A stretch of DNA of 32,150 nucleotides from Candidatus Dormiibacterota bacterium (GTDB lineage Bacteria; Chloroflexota; Dormibacteria; Aeolococcales; Aeolococcaceae): positions 1 through 32,150 of the forward strand of contig PKXZ01000084.1 in assembly GCA_003132525.1 (NCBI GenBank). The letters are read 5' to 3'. Below the pieces are notes generated by a model that saw only the letters and a list, made by a program, of their open reading frames with translations, did not search any database and had not been told where the DNA came from. A program made the position numbers and the translations under genes. Within the stretch, counting starts at the first letter, position 1, and each line of letters begins with the position of its first letter. This document shows positions 7,684-15,765 of the stretch, piece after piece.

Positions 7684-8643
7684 TCAGTAGATGGGTGTGA
7701 GCCAGGCCGCGTACTTGGGATCGCGACCGGTGACCACCTTCAGGTAGGTGTCCTGGACGCGGTTGGTGAGCGGCCCCGGTTCGCCGTCGCCGATACGCCG
7801 GCGGTCGATCTCGATGACCGGTGCGACCTGCGCTCCGGTCCCGACCAGAAACACCTCGTCCGCGATGTAGAGCTCGGAACGGTCGATCGAGCGTTCGCGC
7901 ACCTCGAGTCCGAGCTCCTCGCGAGCCAGGTGCATCACCTTCGCGCGTGTGATCCCCTCGAGGATGTTGTCCGACGGCGGCGGCGTGATGATCTCGCCAT
8001 TGCGCACGATGAAGATGTTCTCGGCACTGCCCTCGCAGACATGACCGTCACCGGAAAGCATGATCGCCTCGTCGAATCCGTTTTGCAGGGCCTCGCTTTT
8101 GGCCAGCGCGGAGTTGACGTACAAGCCCGTGCACTTGGTGCGCACCGGGGCCATCGAGTCGTCGATGCGCCGCCATGACGACACCATGCAGCGGATGCCG
8201 CCATTGCCGACGTAGAGGCCCATCGGCGCGGTGACGATCGCGAAACTGTCGGGGACGTCGTGCAGCTTTACCCCGATGATCTCGGCCGACTTGAAGGAGA
8301 GCGGCCGGACGTAGGTGTCCTCGCGGTATTCGTTGCGGCGCAGCAGATCCATGGTGAGGGCGACGAGCTCCTCAACGCTATAGGGAATCGTCATCTGGAG
8401 GGCGCGCGTGTTCTGGTGCATGCGCTCGAAGTGCTCCGGAAGGCTCAGCGCGTAGAGCTGTTCGCGCTCCGCATTCCAGTAGGCGCGAATGCCCTCGAAA
8501 ACGCCCGTCCCATAGTTGAGGCCGTGGGTGAGCAAGCCGACCTTGGCGTCCGCGTAGTGAACGATCTCACCGTTGAAGAACACCCAGGACTTCTCGCGGA
8601 GCGACGTTGCCTCCGCAATTGGAACCGGAGCGGTCTGAGTCAT
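7684..8643 (-). CDS. ilvE: Branched-chain amino acid aminotransferase
   Basis: A 319-residue fold-type IV PLP aminotransferase catalysing the last step of Leu/Ile/Val synthesis (and first of their breakdown) with 2-oxoglutarate/glutamate. Markers: WVFFNGEIVHYADAKV and THGLNYGTGVFEGIRAY at the N-terminus, the PLP lysine in RTKCTGLYVNSALAKSEA, EGSAENIFIVRNGEI, and ILEGITRAKVM. The catalytic-loop Asn common in KxxGNY is Leu here. Start ATG 8643 is chosen because family homology begins right after it and TAGGCT lies 7 bases upstream; the 46-residue track extension is not protein-like. Divergent from PEPCK, convergent with fur. Confidence 0.95.
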   Translation of the reverse strand: MTQTAPVPIAEATSLREKSWVFFNGEIVHYADAKVGLLTHGLNYGTGVFEGIRAYWNAEREQLYALSLPEHFERMHQNTRALQMTIPYSVEELVALTMDLLRRNEYREDTYVRPLSFKSAEIIGVKLHDVPDSFAIVTAPMGLYVGNGGIRCMVSSWRRIDDSMAPVRTKCTGLYVNSALAKSEALQNGFDEAIMLSGDGHVCEGSAENIFIVRNGEIITPPPSDNILEGITRAKVMHLAREELGLEVRERSIDRSELYIADEVFLVGTGAQVAPVIEIDRRRIGDGEPGPLTNRVQDTYLKVVTGRDPKYAAWLTPIY

Positions 8644-8733
8644 CAGCCACAGCCTACAACTGTCGGCGGCGGACGCCGTTACTTCGGCCCACCTCGCGGG
8701 ACCCTTTGCTATGCTCGCGAGGTCCGGAAAGCC

Positions 8734-8780
8734 TGCCTGGAATGACGATCGTGGTCGAGCGGGGGGATCGTGCCCAGGCA
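8734..8780 (+). promoter_or_regulatory. Two-part hairpin in the PEPCK leader
   Basis: TGCCTGG (8734-8740) pairs perfectly with CCAGGCA (8774-8780), and inside it ACGATC (8745-8750) pairs with GATCGT (8766-8771), with a 4-by-2 internal loop and a 15-base G-rich apical loop. The structure ends 3 bases before the Shine-Dalgarno TGGAGGAG. A TATGCT -10-like box at 8710-8715 would place the RNA start upstream of it. It is seen directly in the sequence; a regulatory role is inference. Confidence 0.5.
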
Positions 8781-8792
8781 ATTGGAGGAGTC

Positions 8793-10352
8793 ATGACCGA
8801 CGTCATCAAAGCCCATGCGAGCGCCCTTCCGGCTGCTCGCAACATCCGCTGGAACCCTTCCCCCGCGGAGCTGCGCGAGTTGACGTCGCAGATGCCCAAC
8901 GCGAGGCACACGGAATTTGACAACTACAACGTGCAGACGAAGGTCGTCTCGAGGAGCAAGGCGAGCACCTACGTCGTCACGGACCGGCCCGAGGAGCACA
9001 GCGACCAGACCATGAGCCGCGCCGACGGCGCGAAGATCGCCGAGCGCCAGGATGCGTACATCCGCGAGCAGGACATGCTGGTGATCGACGGTTACATCGG
9101 CAACGATCCCGAGCACCGCGTCACCGCCCGCCTGTACATCGAGGCGGCCAACGCGAACATTGCCGGCATGCAGCACTGGCTGTACTTCGAGGCCGAAGAG
9201 CCCGGCCCAGATTTCGAACCCGTGCTCACGGTGATCTACACGCCAAACCTCGACGCCCCCGGTTATCCGAGCGATCGCGTGATCGCGGTCGACCTCGAGG
9301 CGGGCGTCACGCGCATCCTCAACAGCGACTACTTCGGTGAGTCGAAGAAGGGCGGTTTGCGCATGTGGAACAAGCTCACCTACGACCGCGGTGGGCTCTC
9401 TTTGCATGCGGGATGCAAGGTGGTCCCCACCGCCCGCGGAGACCAGGCCCTGCTGATCATCGGCCTGTCGGGTACCGGTAAGACAACCACGACATTTACT
9501 CGCCAGAACGACAGCAAGCCGGTGCAGGACGACTTCGTCGCTCTCTACCCGGGTGGACATGTGGTGGCCACCGAGAACGGATGCTTCGCGAAAACGTTCG
9601 CGCTGGATCCGCGTTTCGAGCCGAGCATCTACGGCGCGGTCTGCAAGCCGGAGGCGTACCTCGAGAACGTGTCGCAAAACGACTCGGGCGTCGTCGACTT
9701 CTTCGACACCGGATACACACCGAATGGCCGCGCCGTCTTCCGCATGGACGCGCTCGGTTGGCACGAGGATGCGCGGGATGTGAAGGCGGTCGACCACTTC
9801 CTGATCCTCAACCGCAACGACAACCTCATCCCCGGTGTGGCGCGCCTCAATCGCGAGCATGCGGCGCTCTATTTCATGCTCGGCGAGACGCGCGGGACCT
9901 CGGCGGGTGGCAAGGAGGAGGCCGGCAAATTCCTGCGCGTTCCCGGCACGAACCCGTTCTTCCCGCTCCGCCATGAGCAGCAGGGGAACCGATTCCTCGA
10001 GCTCATGGACAGCAGCAACTTCCAGGTCTACCTGCTCAACACCGGCCGTGTCGGTGGCACCGACGACGACGAGCGCGGCAAGAAGGTGACCATCCTGTAT
10101 TCGAGTGCCATCGTCAAGGCGATCTCGGAGCGAACCATCGAGTGGGAGCCGGACCCCGATTTCGGGTACGAGGTTGCGTCATCGCTTCCCGGTATCGACG
10201 ACCCGGAGATCCTCCAGCCGCGGAAGCTGTATGAGCGCCAGGGCCGCATGGACGAGTATCGCGCCCTGGTCGAGCAGCTCAAGAACGAGCGGCGCGCGTA
10301 TCTCGCCACCTTCCCCGGTCTGAACCAGGAGATCATCGACGCCGTCGCCTGA
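8793..10352 (+). CDS. pckA: Phosphoenolpyruvate carboxykinase (ATP)-like protein, divergent
   Basis: A 519-residue protein with the ATP-type PEPCK core: P-loop GLSGTGKTTTT (224-234), FGESKKGGLRMWN equivalent to the YxGExKK segment, LSLHAGC for the usual MHCSAN, PVQDDF for the usual GDDEHGW, and VARL for the Arg of the PPxxRL element. The enzyme converts oxaloacetate plus ATP to PEP and CO2. It is diverged: the oxaloacetate-binding GRSPKDK stretch is not present, the matching region reading VVTDRPEEHSDQTM. Function is therefore probable rather than certain. ATG 8793 is chosen because GGAGGAG precedes it; the upstream 62 codons of the track frame overlap ilvE and the leader hairpin. Confidence 0.85.
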   Translation: MTDVIKAHASALPAARNIRWNPSPAELRELTSQMPNARHTEFDNYNVQTKVVSRSKASTYVVTDRPEEHSDQTMSRADGAKIAERQDAYIREQDMLVIDGYIGNDPEHRVTARLYIEAANANIAGMQHWLYFEAEEPGPDFEPVLTVIYTPNLDAPGYPSDRVIAVDLEAGVTRILNSDYFGESKKGGLRMWNKLTYDRGGLSLHAGCKVVPTARGDQALLIIGLSGTGKTTTTFTRQNDSKPVQDDFVALYPGGHVVATENGCFAKTFALDPRFEPSIYGAVCKPEAYLENVSQNDSGVVDFFDTGYTPNGRAVFRMDALGWHEDARDVKAVDHFLILNRNDNLIPGVARLNREHAALYFMLGETRGTSAGGKEEAGKFLRVPGTNPFFPLRHEQQGNRFLELMDSSNFQVYLLNTGRVGGTDDDERGKKVTILYSSAIVKAISERTIEWEPDPDFGYEVASSLPGIDDPEILQPRKLYERQGRMDEYRALVEQLKNERRAYLATFPGLNQEIIDAVA

Positions 10353-10447
10353 CGCTGCGACCGAGGCGTTGGGCGCCGCCGCCGGCATGGTGGCAACACG
10401 CGACCGCGATTGGACGTATCCGAGGCCTGATCGCCCTGCCGGCCCCT

Positions 10448-11086
10448 TCAGCCGTCGTGGCAGAAGTGCAACCTCTGCGGCTCGAGGGCTTTGAGGTCGG
10501 TCAGGGTTCCGCGCCACGCGTCGAGGTCGGCCGCCTGACCGTCGGGTAGGTTCCCCATACCCGAGCTCTCATAGATCCTTCGCGTGTACGCCGCATCGCC
10601 GATGAACAGTTCGATGCCAAGCTCCGTCGTCGCGACAACCGACTGATGTCCTGACGTGTGGCCGGGCGAGGTCACGATGCGAAGGTCGTCCGCGAGCTCG
10701 GTGCTGCCATCGATCAGCTCGAACTGCATCCCGGACGCCTCGATCCACTCGGTGACCTCATCTCGCTCGCGCAGCATGCGTTCGTGCTCGGTGCGCTGCA
10801 CCATGAGCGGCGCGTGCTCGAACGCAGGGTTCTGGCCGCAGTGATCGAAGTGCAGATGCGTGTTGATGACCAGGTTCACGTCAATCGGTGCGAGATCGTG
10901 ATCGGCGAGCGCGTCCGCAACCGTGCGGTTGACCACCTCGAAGTAGCGAAGCACCTCGTCCGGGCCGCCGCATCCGGTGTCGACGAGCACCACGCCGAGC
11001 CGGTCATGGAGGATGACGTAGCCGTGCACGGGCCACTGCTCTTTCCTGATGAACAGGTGCCCAAGGTCGAGGCGCTTGATCTCCAT
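10448..11086 (-). CDS. Metallo-beta-lactamase-fold hydrolase (lactonase-like)
   Basis: A 212-residue MBL-fold protein with THLHFDH (the HxHxDH dinuclear metal site), the second metal histidine in SPGHTSGH, the bridging Asp in FIGDAAYT and a final His in LHFCHDG. The N-terminal VLVDTGCGG strand is also typical. The layout resembles AHL-lactonase/hydroxyacylglutathione-hydrolase relatives; substrate unknown. The start is ATG 11086, which overlaps the stop of the methyltransferase gene by one base (TGATG), so the two are translationally coupled; the 56-residue extension in the track lies inside the methyltransferase. It is convergent with PEPCK with 95 bases between and no clear terminator there. 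Confidence 0.9.
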   Translation of the reverse strand: MEIKRLDLGHLFIRKEQWPVHGYVILHDRLGVVLVDTGCGGPDEVLRYFEVVNRTVADALADHDLAPIDVNLVINTHLHFDHCGQNPAFEHAPLMVQRTEHERMLRERDEVTEWIEASGMQFELIDGSTELADDLRIVTSPGHTSGHQSVVATTELGIELFIGDAAYTRRIYESSGMGNLPDGQAADLDAWRGTLTDLKALEPQRLHFCHDG

Positions 11087-11868
11087 CAGTCTGGGCGCCG
11101 TCCCCACAACAGAATGCGCTTGAACGGGTAGAAGTACGGACGCTGATCGCCGAGTGCCGCGTTGAGCCGGGCACGATACCGCGCCACGAACTCCTCGTAG
11201 AGGGGTTGCGGCATGCGTGATTCGTAATCGGTCAGGAGCGTGCCGCGAACCCATTCCACAACTGCATCCGGCGACTCGAGCACGTGTCCGTAGACCTGCA
11301 GGCGCACTGTCTGTGCAACGAAGCCGAGATCGAACAGCAAGGTGGCGTAGTCCTCAGGCGGCAGGACCGAGAAGACCCTGATGTATCCGTCAATCGCAGT
11401 GGCAAACGGCTCCTCCCCAGCGATGTCAGCGGCGAGCGTGTGCGACACGTGGTCGAAATTGGCCGGGACCTGCACGGCGAGCTCGCCTCGCGGAGCCAGC
11501 ATCGCAGTCAGTCGCGCAAAGAGCGCGCGATGATCGCCGACCCACTGCAGCGCCGCGTTGGAGAAGACGACATCGAACAACGCCTCTGGCTGCCAGTCAC
11601 TGATATTGCCGCGCGCAAACCGCAGGCCGTCGCGCTCGAGCGAACGAGCCCGCTCGAGCATCGCGTCCGAAGAATCGATGCCAAGAGTATCGGCGGCCTG
11701 CAGCTCGCGATGCAGTTCGGCGGTGAGCAGCCCGGTTCCGCATCCGAGATCGACCACGCTTCCGGCCTGGCGTTTGGTGATCAGCGCCACCAGGTCGTGA
11801 AACGGTTGCTCACGCTCTGCGCGAAAACGCTCGTACTGCGCCGGATTCCAGGTGTCGCGCACGCTCAT
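11086..11868 (-). CDS. SAM-dependent methyltransferase, trans-aconitate methyltransferase-like
   Basis: A 260-residue class I methyltransferase. The SAM site VVDLGCGTGLLT follows the start WNPAQYERFRAEREQPF, which is the characteristic N-terminus of the Tam (trans-aconitate 2-methyltransferase) family; motif IV appears as DVVFSNAALQWV. Tam methylates trans-aconitate and related acids that arise spontaneously and inhibit the TCA cycle; assignment to that substrate is plausible but the family is broad, so no symbol is given. Start ATG 11868 is supported by the family N-terminus directly after it. It heads a two-gene operon with the MBL hydrolase and is divergent from the lipoprotein hydrolase (62 bases apart). 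Confidence 0.88.
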   Translation of the reverse strand: MSVRDTWNPAQYERFRAEREQPFHDLVALITKRQAGSVVDLGCGTGLLTAELHRELQAADTLGIDSSDAMLERARSLERDGLRFARGNISDWQPEALFDVVFSNAALQWVGDHRALFARLTAMLAPRGELAVQVPANFDHVSHTLAADIAGEEPFATAIDGYIRVFSVLPPEDYATLLFDLGFVAQTVRLQVYGHVLESPDAVVEWVRGTLLTDYESRMPQPLYEEFVARYRARLNAALGDQRPYFYPFKRILLWGRRPD

Positions 11869-11918
11869 GCGGTACCCGGAGCGAGATCGATGGGCAGCCT
11901 GAACATCGGCCGACAGGA

Positions 11919-11924
11919 TAGCGT
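11919..11924 (+). promoter_or_regulatory. -10 box of the lipoprotein hydrolase (leaderless type)
   Basis: TAGCGT exactly 6 bases before GTG 11931; supports that GTG as the start. Confidence 0.4.
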
Positions 11925-11930
11925 TGCCCG

Positions 11931-13463
11931 GTGCGATCCAGAGTGTGGAGCGGGCTTGCCATCGTGATGATGGTGTCTGCCGCCTCGGGCTGCAGCTCGA
12001 CATCCACTTCCAGGTCGCCGACACCGGCTCTGCCAACCCTGGGTCGGCGCGTCACACCGCTCACCCTTCCAGAGCCGCCGCCGGTGTCCCTCCCGACCGT
12101 GGCACCGCTCGTGTTCAAAGCCTGTGCCGGAATGCCCGGCATGCAGTGCTCGACCATGACAGTGCCCCTGGATTACGCGGATCCGAGCGGGACGACAATC
12201 GCGATTGCTGTCGCGCGGCTCCCCGCGATGACCGCACACCCGAGTGGTTCGATCATCGTGAATCCTGGGGGACCGGGGGAATCCGGCATCGACTACATCG
12301 AGGAGGTGGCGAGCCGATTCGCCGCGCTGCGCGCCTCGTACGACATTGTGTCGTTCGACCCTCGGGGCACGGGACGGAGCGAGCCGGCTCGCTGCCTCGC
12401 GCCGGCGGACCTCGACGCCTACTTCGCGCTCGACCCGATCAACATGTCGCCGGCGAATCAGCAGACGATCGCGGCACTCTCCCAGCGGTTCGCCGCGGGT
12501 TGCCTCGCCAGAAATGGCCGCCGGCTGCTCTTTCTCGGGACCCAGTACGTGGCGCGGGATCTCGAGGAGTTGCGACGCGCGCTCGGCGGAGCGAAGTTGA
12601 CGTACCTCGGCCTGAGCTACGGCACCTACCTGGGCGAGGTGTACGCGTCGCTCTACCCGGGGAACATTCGCGCGATGGTGCTCGACGGTGTGGTGAACCC
12701 GACGCTCCCACTCCTCACCGAGAGCGAGCAACAGGCGACCGCTTTCGAGGGCGACCTCGAGGACTTCGAGACCGGATGCGCAAAAGGCTGCGGCTTCCCG
12801 TCCACGCCCGCCTCAACGATCACGCAGGTGCTCGCGAAGTCTGCCGGCGATCCACTCCGCGTCAACGGGCGGCCGCTGACGCGCGGCGAGGCGCTCACCG
12901 GCATCCTCACCTACCTGTACGAGCCGGCCGAGGACCGTGATCTCGAGAGCGCGCTTGCCAATGCCCTGACCGAGGCCGCGAACGGCAATGGGAGCCTGCT
13001 CCTCGGCTTCGCAGACGACTACGTCGGTCGTCAACGCAATGGCACATACTCTCCAGCCGCGGAGGCCAACATCGCGATTGCCTGCGGCGACAACACCGTG
13101 CCGGCGGCGCTTTCGACATACGTCAGCGAGGCGCAGCGCATGAACGAAATCGACCCGGTCTTCGGGGCGGACGTCGTGTTGGGACTGCTCGTGTGCGCGT
13201 ATTGGCCCTACCATCCGATCCGGACGCCGTTCCCCACCGTCGACACGGCGCCTCTGCTGCTCGTGGGCGCGACCGGCGATCCCGCGACACCGTATGCGTG
13301 GGCTCAAGGGGCGCTCCCGTTTTTCCCCGGCTCCGTGCTCCTCACCCGTCGTGGTGACGGCCACGTCTCGTTCGGCAAGAGCGATTGCGCCGACAGCTAC
13401 GAGGCGGCGTACCTGACGCATCTCTCGCTGCCACCACCAGGAACGGTATGTCCGACGGACTGA
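11931..13463 (+). CDS. Exported lipoprotein alpha/beta hydrolase (TAP-like, S33 family)
   Basis: A 510-residue protein beginning with a lipoprotein signal peptide (basic MRSR, hydrophobic core, lipobox SAASGC, Cys21), then a Ser/Pro-rich linker. The hydrolase has the oxyanion segment NPGGPGESG (111-119), FDPRGTGRS, and the nucleophile elbow GLSYG (Ser229); the C-terminus has the TAP-like domain with the putative Asp in GATGDPATP and His in GDGHVSF. Relatives are tripeptidyl aminopeptidases and other Pro-active exopeptidases or esterases; the substrate is unknown. Start is GTG 11931 with TAGCGT exactly 6 bases upstream, a leaderless-looking arrangement. The MFS gene overlaps its last 16 bases, suggesting an export or uptake pair. 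Confidence 0.92.
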   Translation: MRSRVWSGLAIVMMVSAASGCSSTSTSRSPTPALPTLGRRVTPLTLPEPPPVSLPTVAPLVFKACAGMPGMQCSTMTVPLDYADPSGTTIAIAVARLPAMTAHPSGSIIVNPGGPGESGIDYIEEVASRFAALRASYDIVSFDPRGTGRSEPARCLAPADLDAYFALDPINMSPANQQTIAALSQRFAAGCLARNGRRLLFLGTQYVARDLEELRRALGGAKLTYLGLSYGTYLGEVYASLYPGNIRAMVLDGVVNPTLPLLTESEQQATAFEGDLEDFETGCAKGCGFPSTPASTITQVLAKSAGDPLRVNGRPLTRGEALTGILTYLYEPAEDRDLESALANALTEAANGNGSLLLGFADDYVGRQRNGTYSPAAEANIAIACGDNTVPAALSTYVSEAQRMNEIDPVFGADVVLGLLVCAYWPYHPIRTPFPTVDTAPLLLVGATGDPATPYAWAQGALPFFPGSVLLTRRGDGHVSFGKSDCADSYEAAYLTHLSLPPPGTVCPTD

Positions 13464-14776
13464 CACCCGAGCCGGGCCTGACCGAGCCCGGCTCCATTCC
13501 CGAGGGAGGACTCTCGACCGAGCCCGCGCGCCGGCCCATCGCCAGCCGCGTCTTCCGGACGCTGGCCGTGGACGCACGGTCGCTGCGCGAGTCGCAGCCA
13601 TTTCGCCGGCTCTGGGTGGGGCAGCTCATCTCGCTGGTCGGGCGCCAGATCACCCTGGTCGCGGTGCCGTTCCAAGTCTACGCGCTGACCCGTTCAGCGC
13701 TGGACGTTGGTCTCTTGGGGATCGTGCAGGCGGTGCCGCTGATCTGTGGCTCGCTCGGAGGCGGAGCGATCGCCGACCGCTTCGACCGCCGCCGGGTGCT
13801 GATCGTGACCCAGCTCTGTCTCGCCACGTGTTCGGGGCTGCTCGCGCTGGGCGCCTTCATCGGCCATCCGGCGCTTCTCGAGATCTACGCGGTGGTGGCG
13901 CTCGCAGCGCTGGTCGGCGCCGTGGATGCCCCCACCCGTACCGCGATCATCCCGAACCTGGTCGGCGTCGACCGGCTGCCCGGTGCGCTCTCGCTGAACA
14001 TCGTGCTGTTTCAGACCACCCTCGTCGCGGGCCCGGCGATCGGCGGGCTGGTGATCGCCCACCTGGGGCTGCCTGCGGCGTACTCGGTGGACGTGGTGAC
14101 GTTCAGCGCAGCGCTCATCGCGGTTTGGCTCCTGCCCCCGCAGGGCCGGTCTTCGACCGAGCGCGAGCGACCGGTTGCGGCCATCATGCGCGGCCTCAGC
14201 TTTGCACGCCGTCAGCCCGTGATCCTCGGTGGCTTCGCGATGGACCTCGCGGCGATGATCTTCGGGCTGCCGCGCGCAGTGTTCCCGGTCCTCGCTGCAA
14301 CGACCTTCCACGCCGGCCCGCAAGGTCTCGGGCTGCTCTACGCTGCTCCGGGATTCGGAGCGGTGATCGCCGCGCTCGCCAGTGGCAGCGTCGCGCGGTC
14401 GAAGCGACTCGGGCGGATCATCGTCGTCGCGATCGTCGCCTGGGGCCTGGCGATCATCGCCTTCGGATTCGCCACGTCCATCTGGGTCGCGCTGATCCTG
14501 CTTGCAGTCGCCGGTGCAGCTGACAGCTTCAGTGCGGTGTGCCGCACGACGATCATGCAGCGCATCGCGCCCGATGAACTGCGCGGCCGGCTCACGTCGT
14601 TGTATTTCATGGTGGTCACGGGCGGACCGAACCTCGGGGACGTCGAGACCGGTGTGGTGGCGAACGCTTTCGGCGCGGAGGTGGCGATCGTCACCGGCGG
14701 GGCACTCTGCCTTGTCGGACTCGGCGCGGCAGCGATTGCGTTCCCTTCGGTCTGGCGCTACCGCACCGACGCCTAG
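13448..14776 (+). CDS. MFS transporter, EntS/MFS_3-like exporter
   Basis: A 442-residue membrane protein with about 12 hydrophobic segments. The N-terminal cytosolic part ends in FRRLWVGQLISLVGRQIT, and the loop GGGAIADRFDRRRVLI is the MFS motif between helices 2 and 3. The region DAPTRTAIIPNLV and IMQRIAPDELRGRLTSLY matches the enterobactin-exporter-like MFS_3 family, generally drug or siderophore efflux; cargo here unknown. Start ATG 13448 lies within the end of the hydrolase gene (16-base overlap), implying coupled translation. Its TAG stop is shared, through a CTAG palindrome, with the stop of the convergent downstream gene. Confidence 0.93.
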   Translation: MSDGLTPEPGLTEPGSIPEGGLSTEPARRPIASRVFRTLAVDARSLRESQPFRRLWVGQLISLVGRQITLVAVPFQVYALTRSALDVGLLGIVQAVPLICGSLGGGAIADRFDRRRVLIVTQLCLATCSGLLALGAFIGHPALLEIYAVVALAALVGAVDAPTRTAIIPNLVGVDRLPGALSLNIVLFQTTLVAGPAIGGLVIAHLGLPAAYSVDVVTFSAALIAVWLLPPQGRSSTERERPVAAIMRGLSFARRQPVILGGFAMDLAAMIFGLPRAVFPVLAATTFHAGPQGLGLLYAAPGFGAVIAALASGSVARSKRLGRIIVVAIVAWGLAIIAFGFATSIWVALILLAVAGAADSFSAVCRTTIMQRIAPDELRGRLTSLYFMVVTGGPNLGDVETGVVANAFGAEVAIVTGGALCLVGLGAAAIAFPSVWRYRTDA

Positions 14777-15765
14777 GTCGTCGGGGCGGCGTTGCTGAAG
14801 GTCGTCTGCGTGAACAGCGTGGAGGGGACGCTGTTCGAGAAGGATTGATAGTCGTTTGTCGGGGCGAAGATCTCCACCCAGATGGCCTCCAGGCTCCCGG
14901 TTGACGTGGTGGCGACCGCGTCGATGAAGCCGTCGACAGCCGCGTACGCAGGTCCGCCGGTCGGCGTGACGTTCTCGCAGATCGAGATCACGTCGGCGGT
15001 GATCGCCCCGTCGGAGCCGATCAGTTGCGTGTGAGTCGGCGCCTTGGTCGTGCAGAACTTGGCGCTGGGATCACCGTTCTGCTGATCGCCTGCGAGGAGA
15101 TCCTGGTCCAGCTCCGCGTTGGTCTTCGTGGAAGTCAGCGGCTCGCTCTGCAGTCCGACCGCACCGTTGTCGTCGTTGTCGGGCGTGAGAACGATGTAGT
15201 CGGATCCCTGGTCATTGATCGAGAAGCCCGGCGGCACGAACACCTTCGCGAAGGGCGTGGTTGTGATCCCTCCGTTGGTTGACGTCTGTGTCGTCGAGCC
15301 ACCGGACCCCGTGTTCGGGGGCACGTTGGCGGGAGCCGCCACCCCAGACGGTGGCGTCGTCGCTCCCGTGCGCACCGCCGCCGCGATCGCGCCCGCTCCC
15401 CCGAACACAATGCTGATCACACCGACGATCGCGATGACACTGAGACCGCCGGTGCGGTGCAGTGGCGCCGCCCCCGATGCAGGTGCCGCCAGGTACGGGC
15501 TCGCCCCAGGAACGTAGCCGGGAGGGAGGTAGTTCGTCTCGTTCGTCGGACTCGCCTGCACGGGCGGCGAAGACGACGTGCCGGCCGGCACGGCCAGCGG
15601 CTCATCGAGCACGGGGAGTGCGACTCCGGGAAGATCGGGAGCTGAAGCGCTCGGATTGGATGCTGCCGCGTCCACGGGCACGGGACCAAGCGGCATGCCG
15701 CACGACATGCAGATCGTGTTGCCGTCGGGGTTGACCGTGGCGCAGTGGGTGCAGGTGACCGCCAC
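14773..15765 (-). CDS. Zinc-ribbon, single-pass membrane protein with extracytoplasmic domain
   Basis: A 330-residue protein: N-terminal zinc ribbon (CTHC...CMSC, residues 5-22), a Pro/Ala/Ser-rich linker, one membrane helix (LSVIAIVGVISIVFGGAGAIAAAV, about 108-131), a Thr/Gly/Ser-rich stalk, and a C-terminal domain of about 155 residues containing VFVPPGFSINDQGSDYIVL and ending in FTQTTFSNAAPTT. I do not recognise that domain; it could be a substrate- or stress-sensing module. Start GTG 15765 directly abuts the TAG stop of the PrsW-like gene, so the two form an operon, and both begin with the same kind of cytosolic zinc ribbon. A signal peptide is absent; the zinc ribbon should be inside the cell. 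Confidence 0.85.
   Translation of the reverse strand: MAVTCTHCATVNPDGNTICMSCGMPLGPVPVDAAASNPSASAPDLPGVALPVLDEPLAVPAGTSSSPPVQASPTNETNYLPPGYVPGASPYLAAPASGAAPLHRTGGLSVIAIVGVISIVFGGAGAIAAAVRTGATTPPSGVAAPANVPPNTGSGGSTTQTSTNGGITTTPFAKVFVPPGFSINDQGSDYIVLTPDNDDNGAVGLQSEPLTSTKTNAELDQDLLAGDQQNGDPSAKFCTTKAPTHTQLIGSDGAITADVISICENVTPTGGPAYAAVDGFIDAVATTSTGSLEAIWVEIFAPTNDYQSFSNSVPSTLFTQTTFSNAAPTT

Noticed and set aside
8709-9974. 421-residue minus-strand ORF
   Set aside because: Antisense to PEPCK with its intact P-loop; Arg/Val-rich composition typical of a shadow frame.
10353-10447. Terminator between PEPCK and the MBL gene
   Set aside because: Only a 4-bp stem (GGCG-N5-CGCC) with no T-run could be found.
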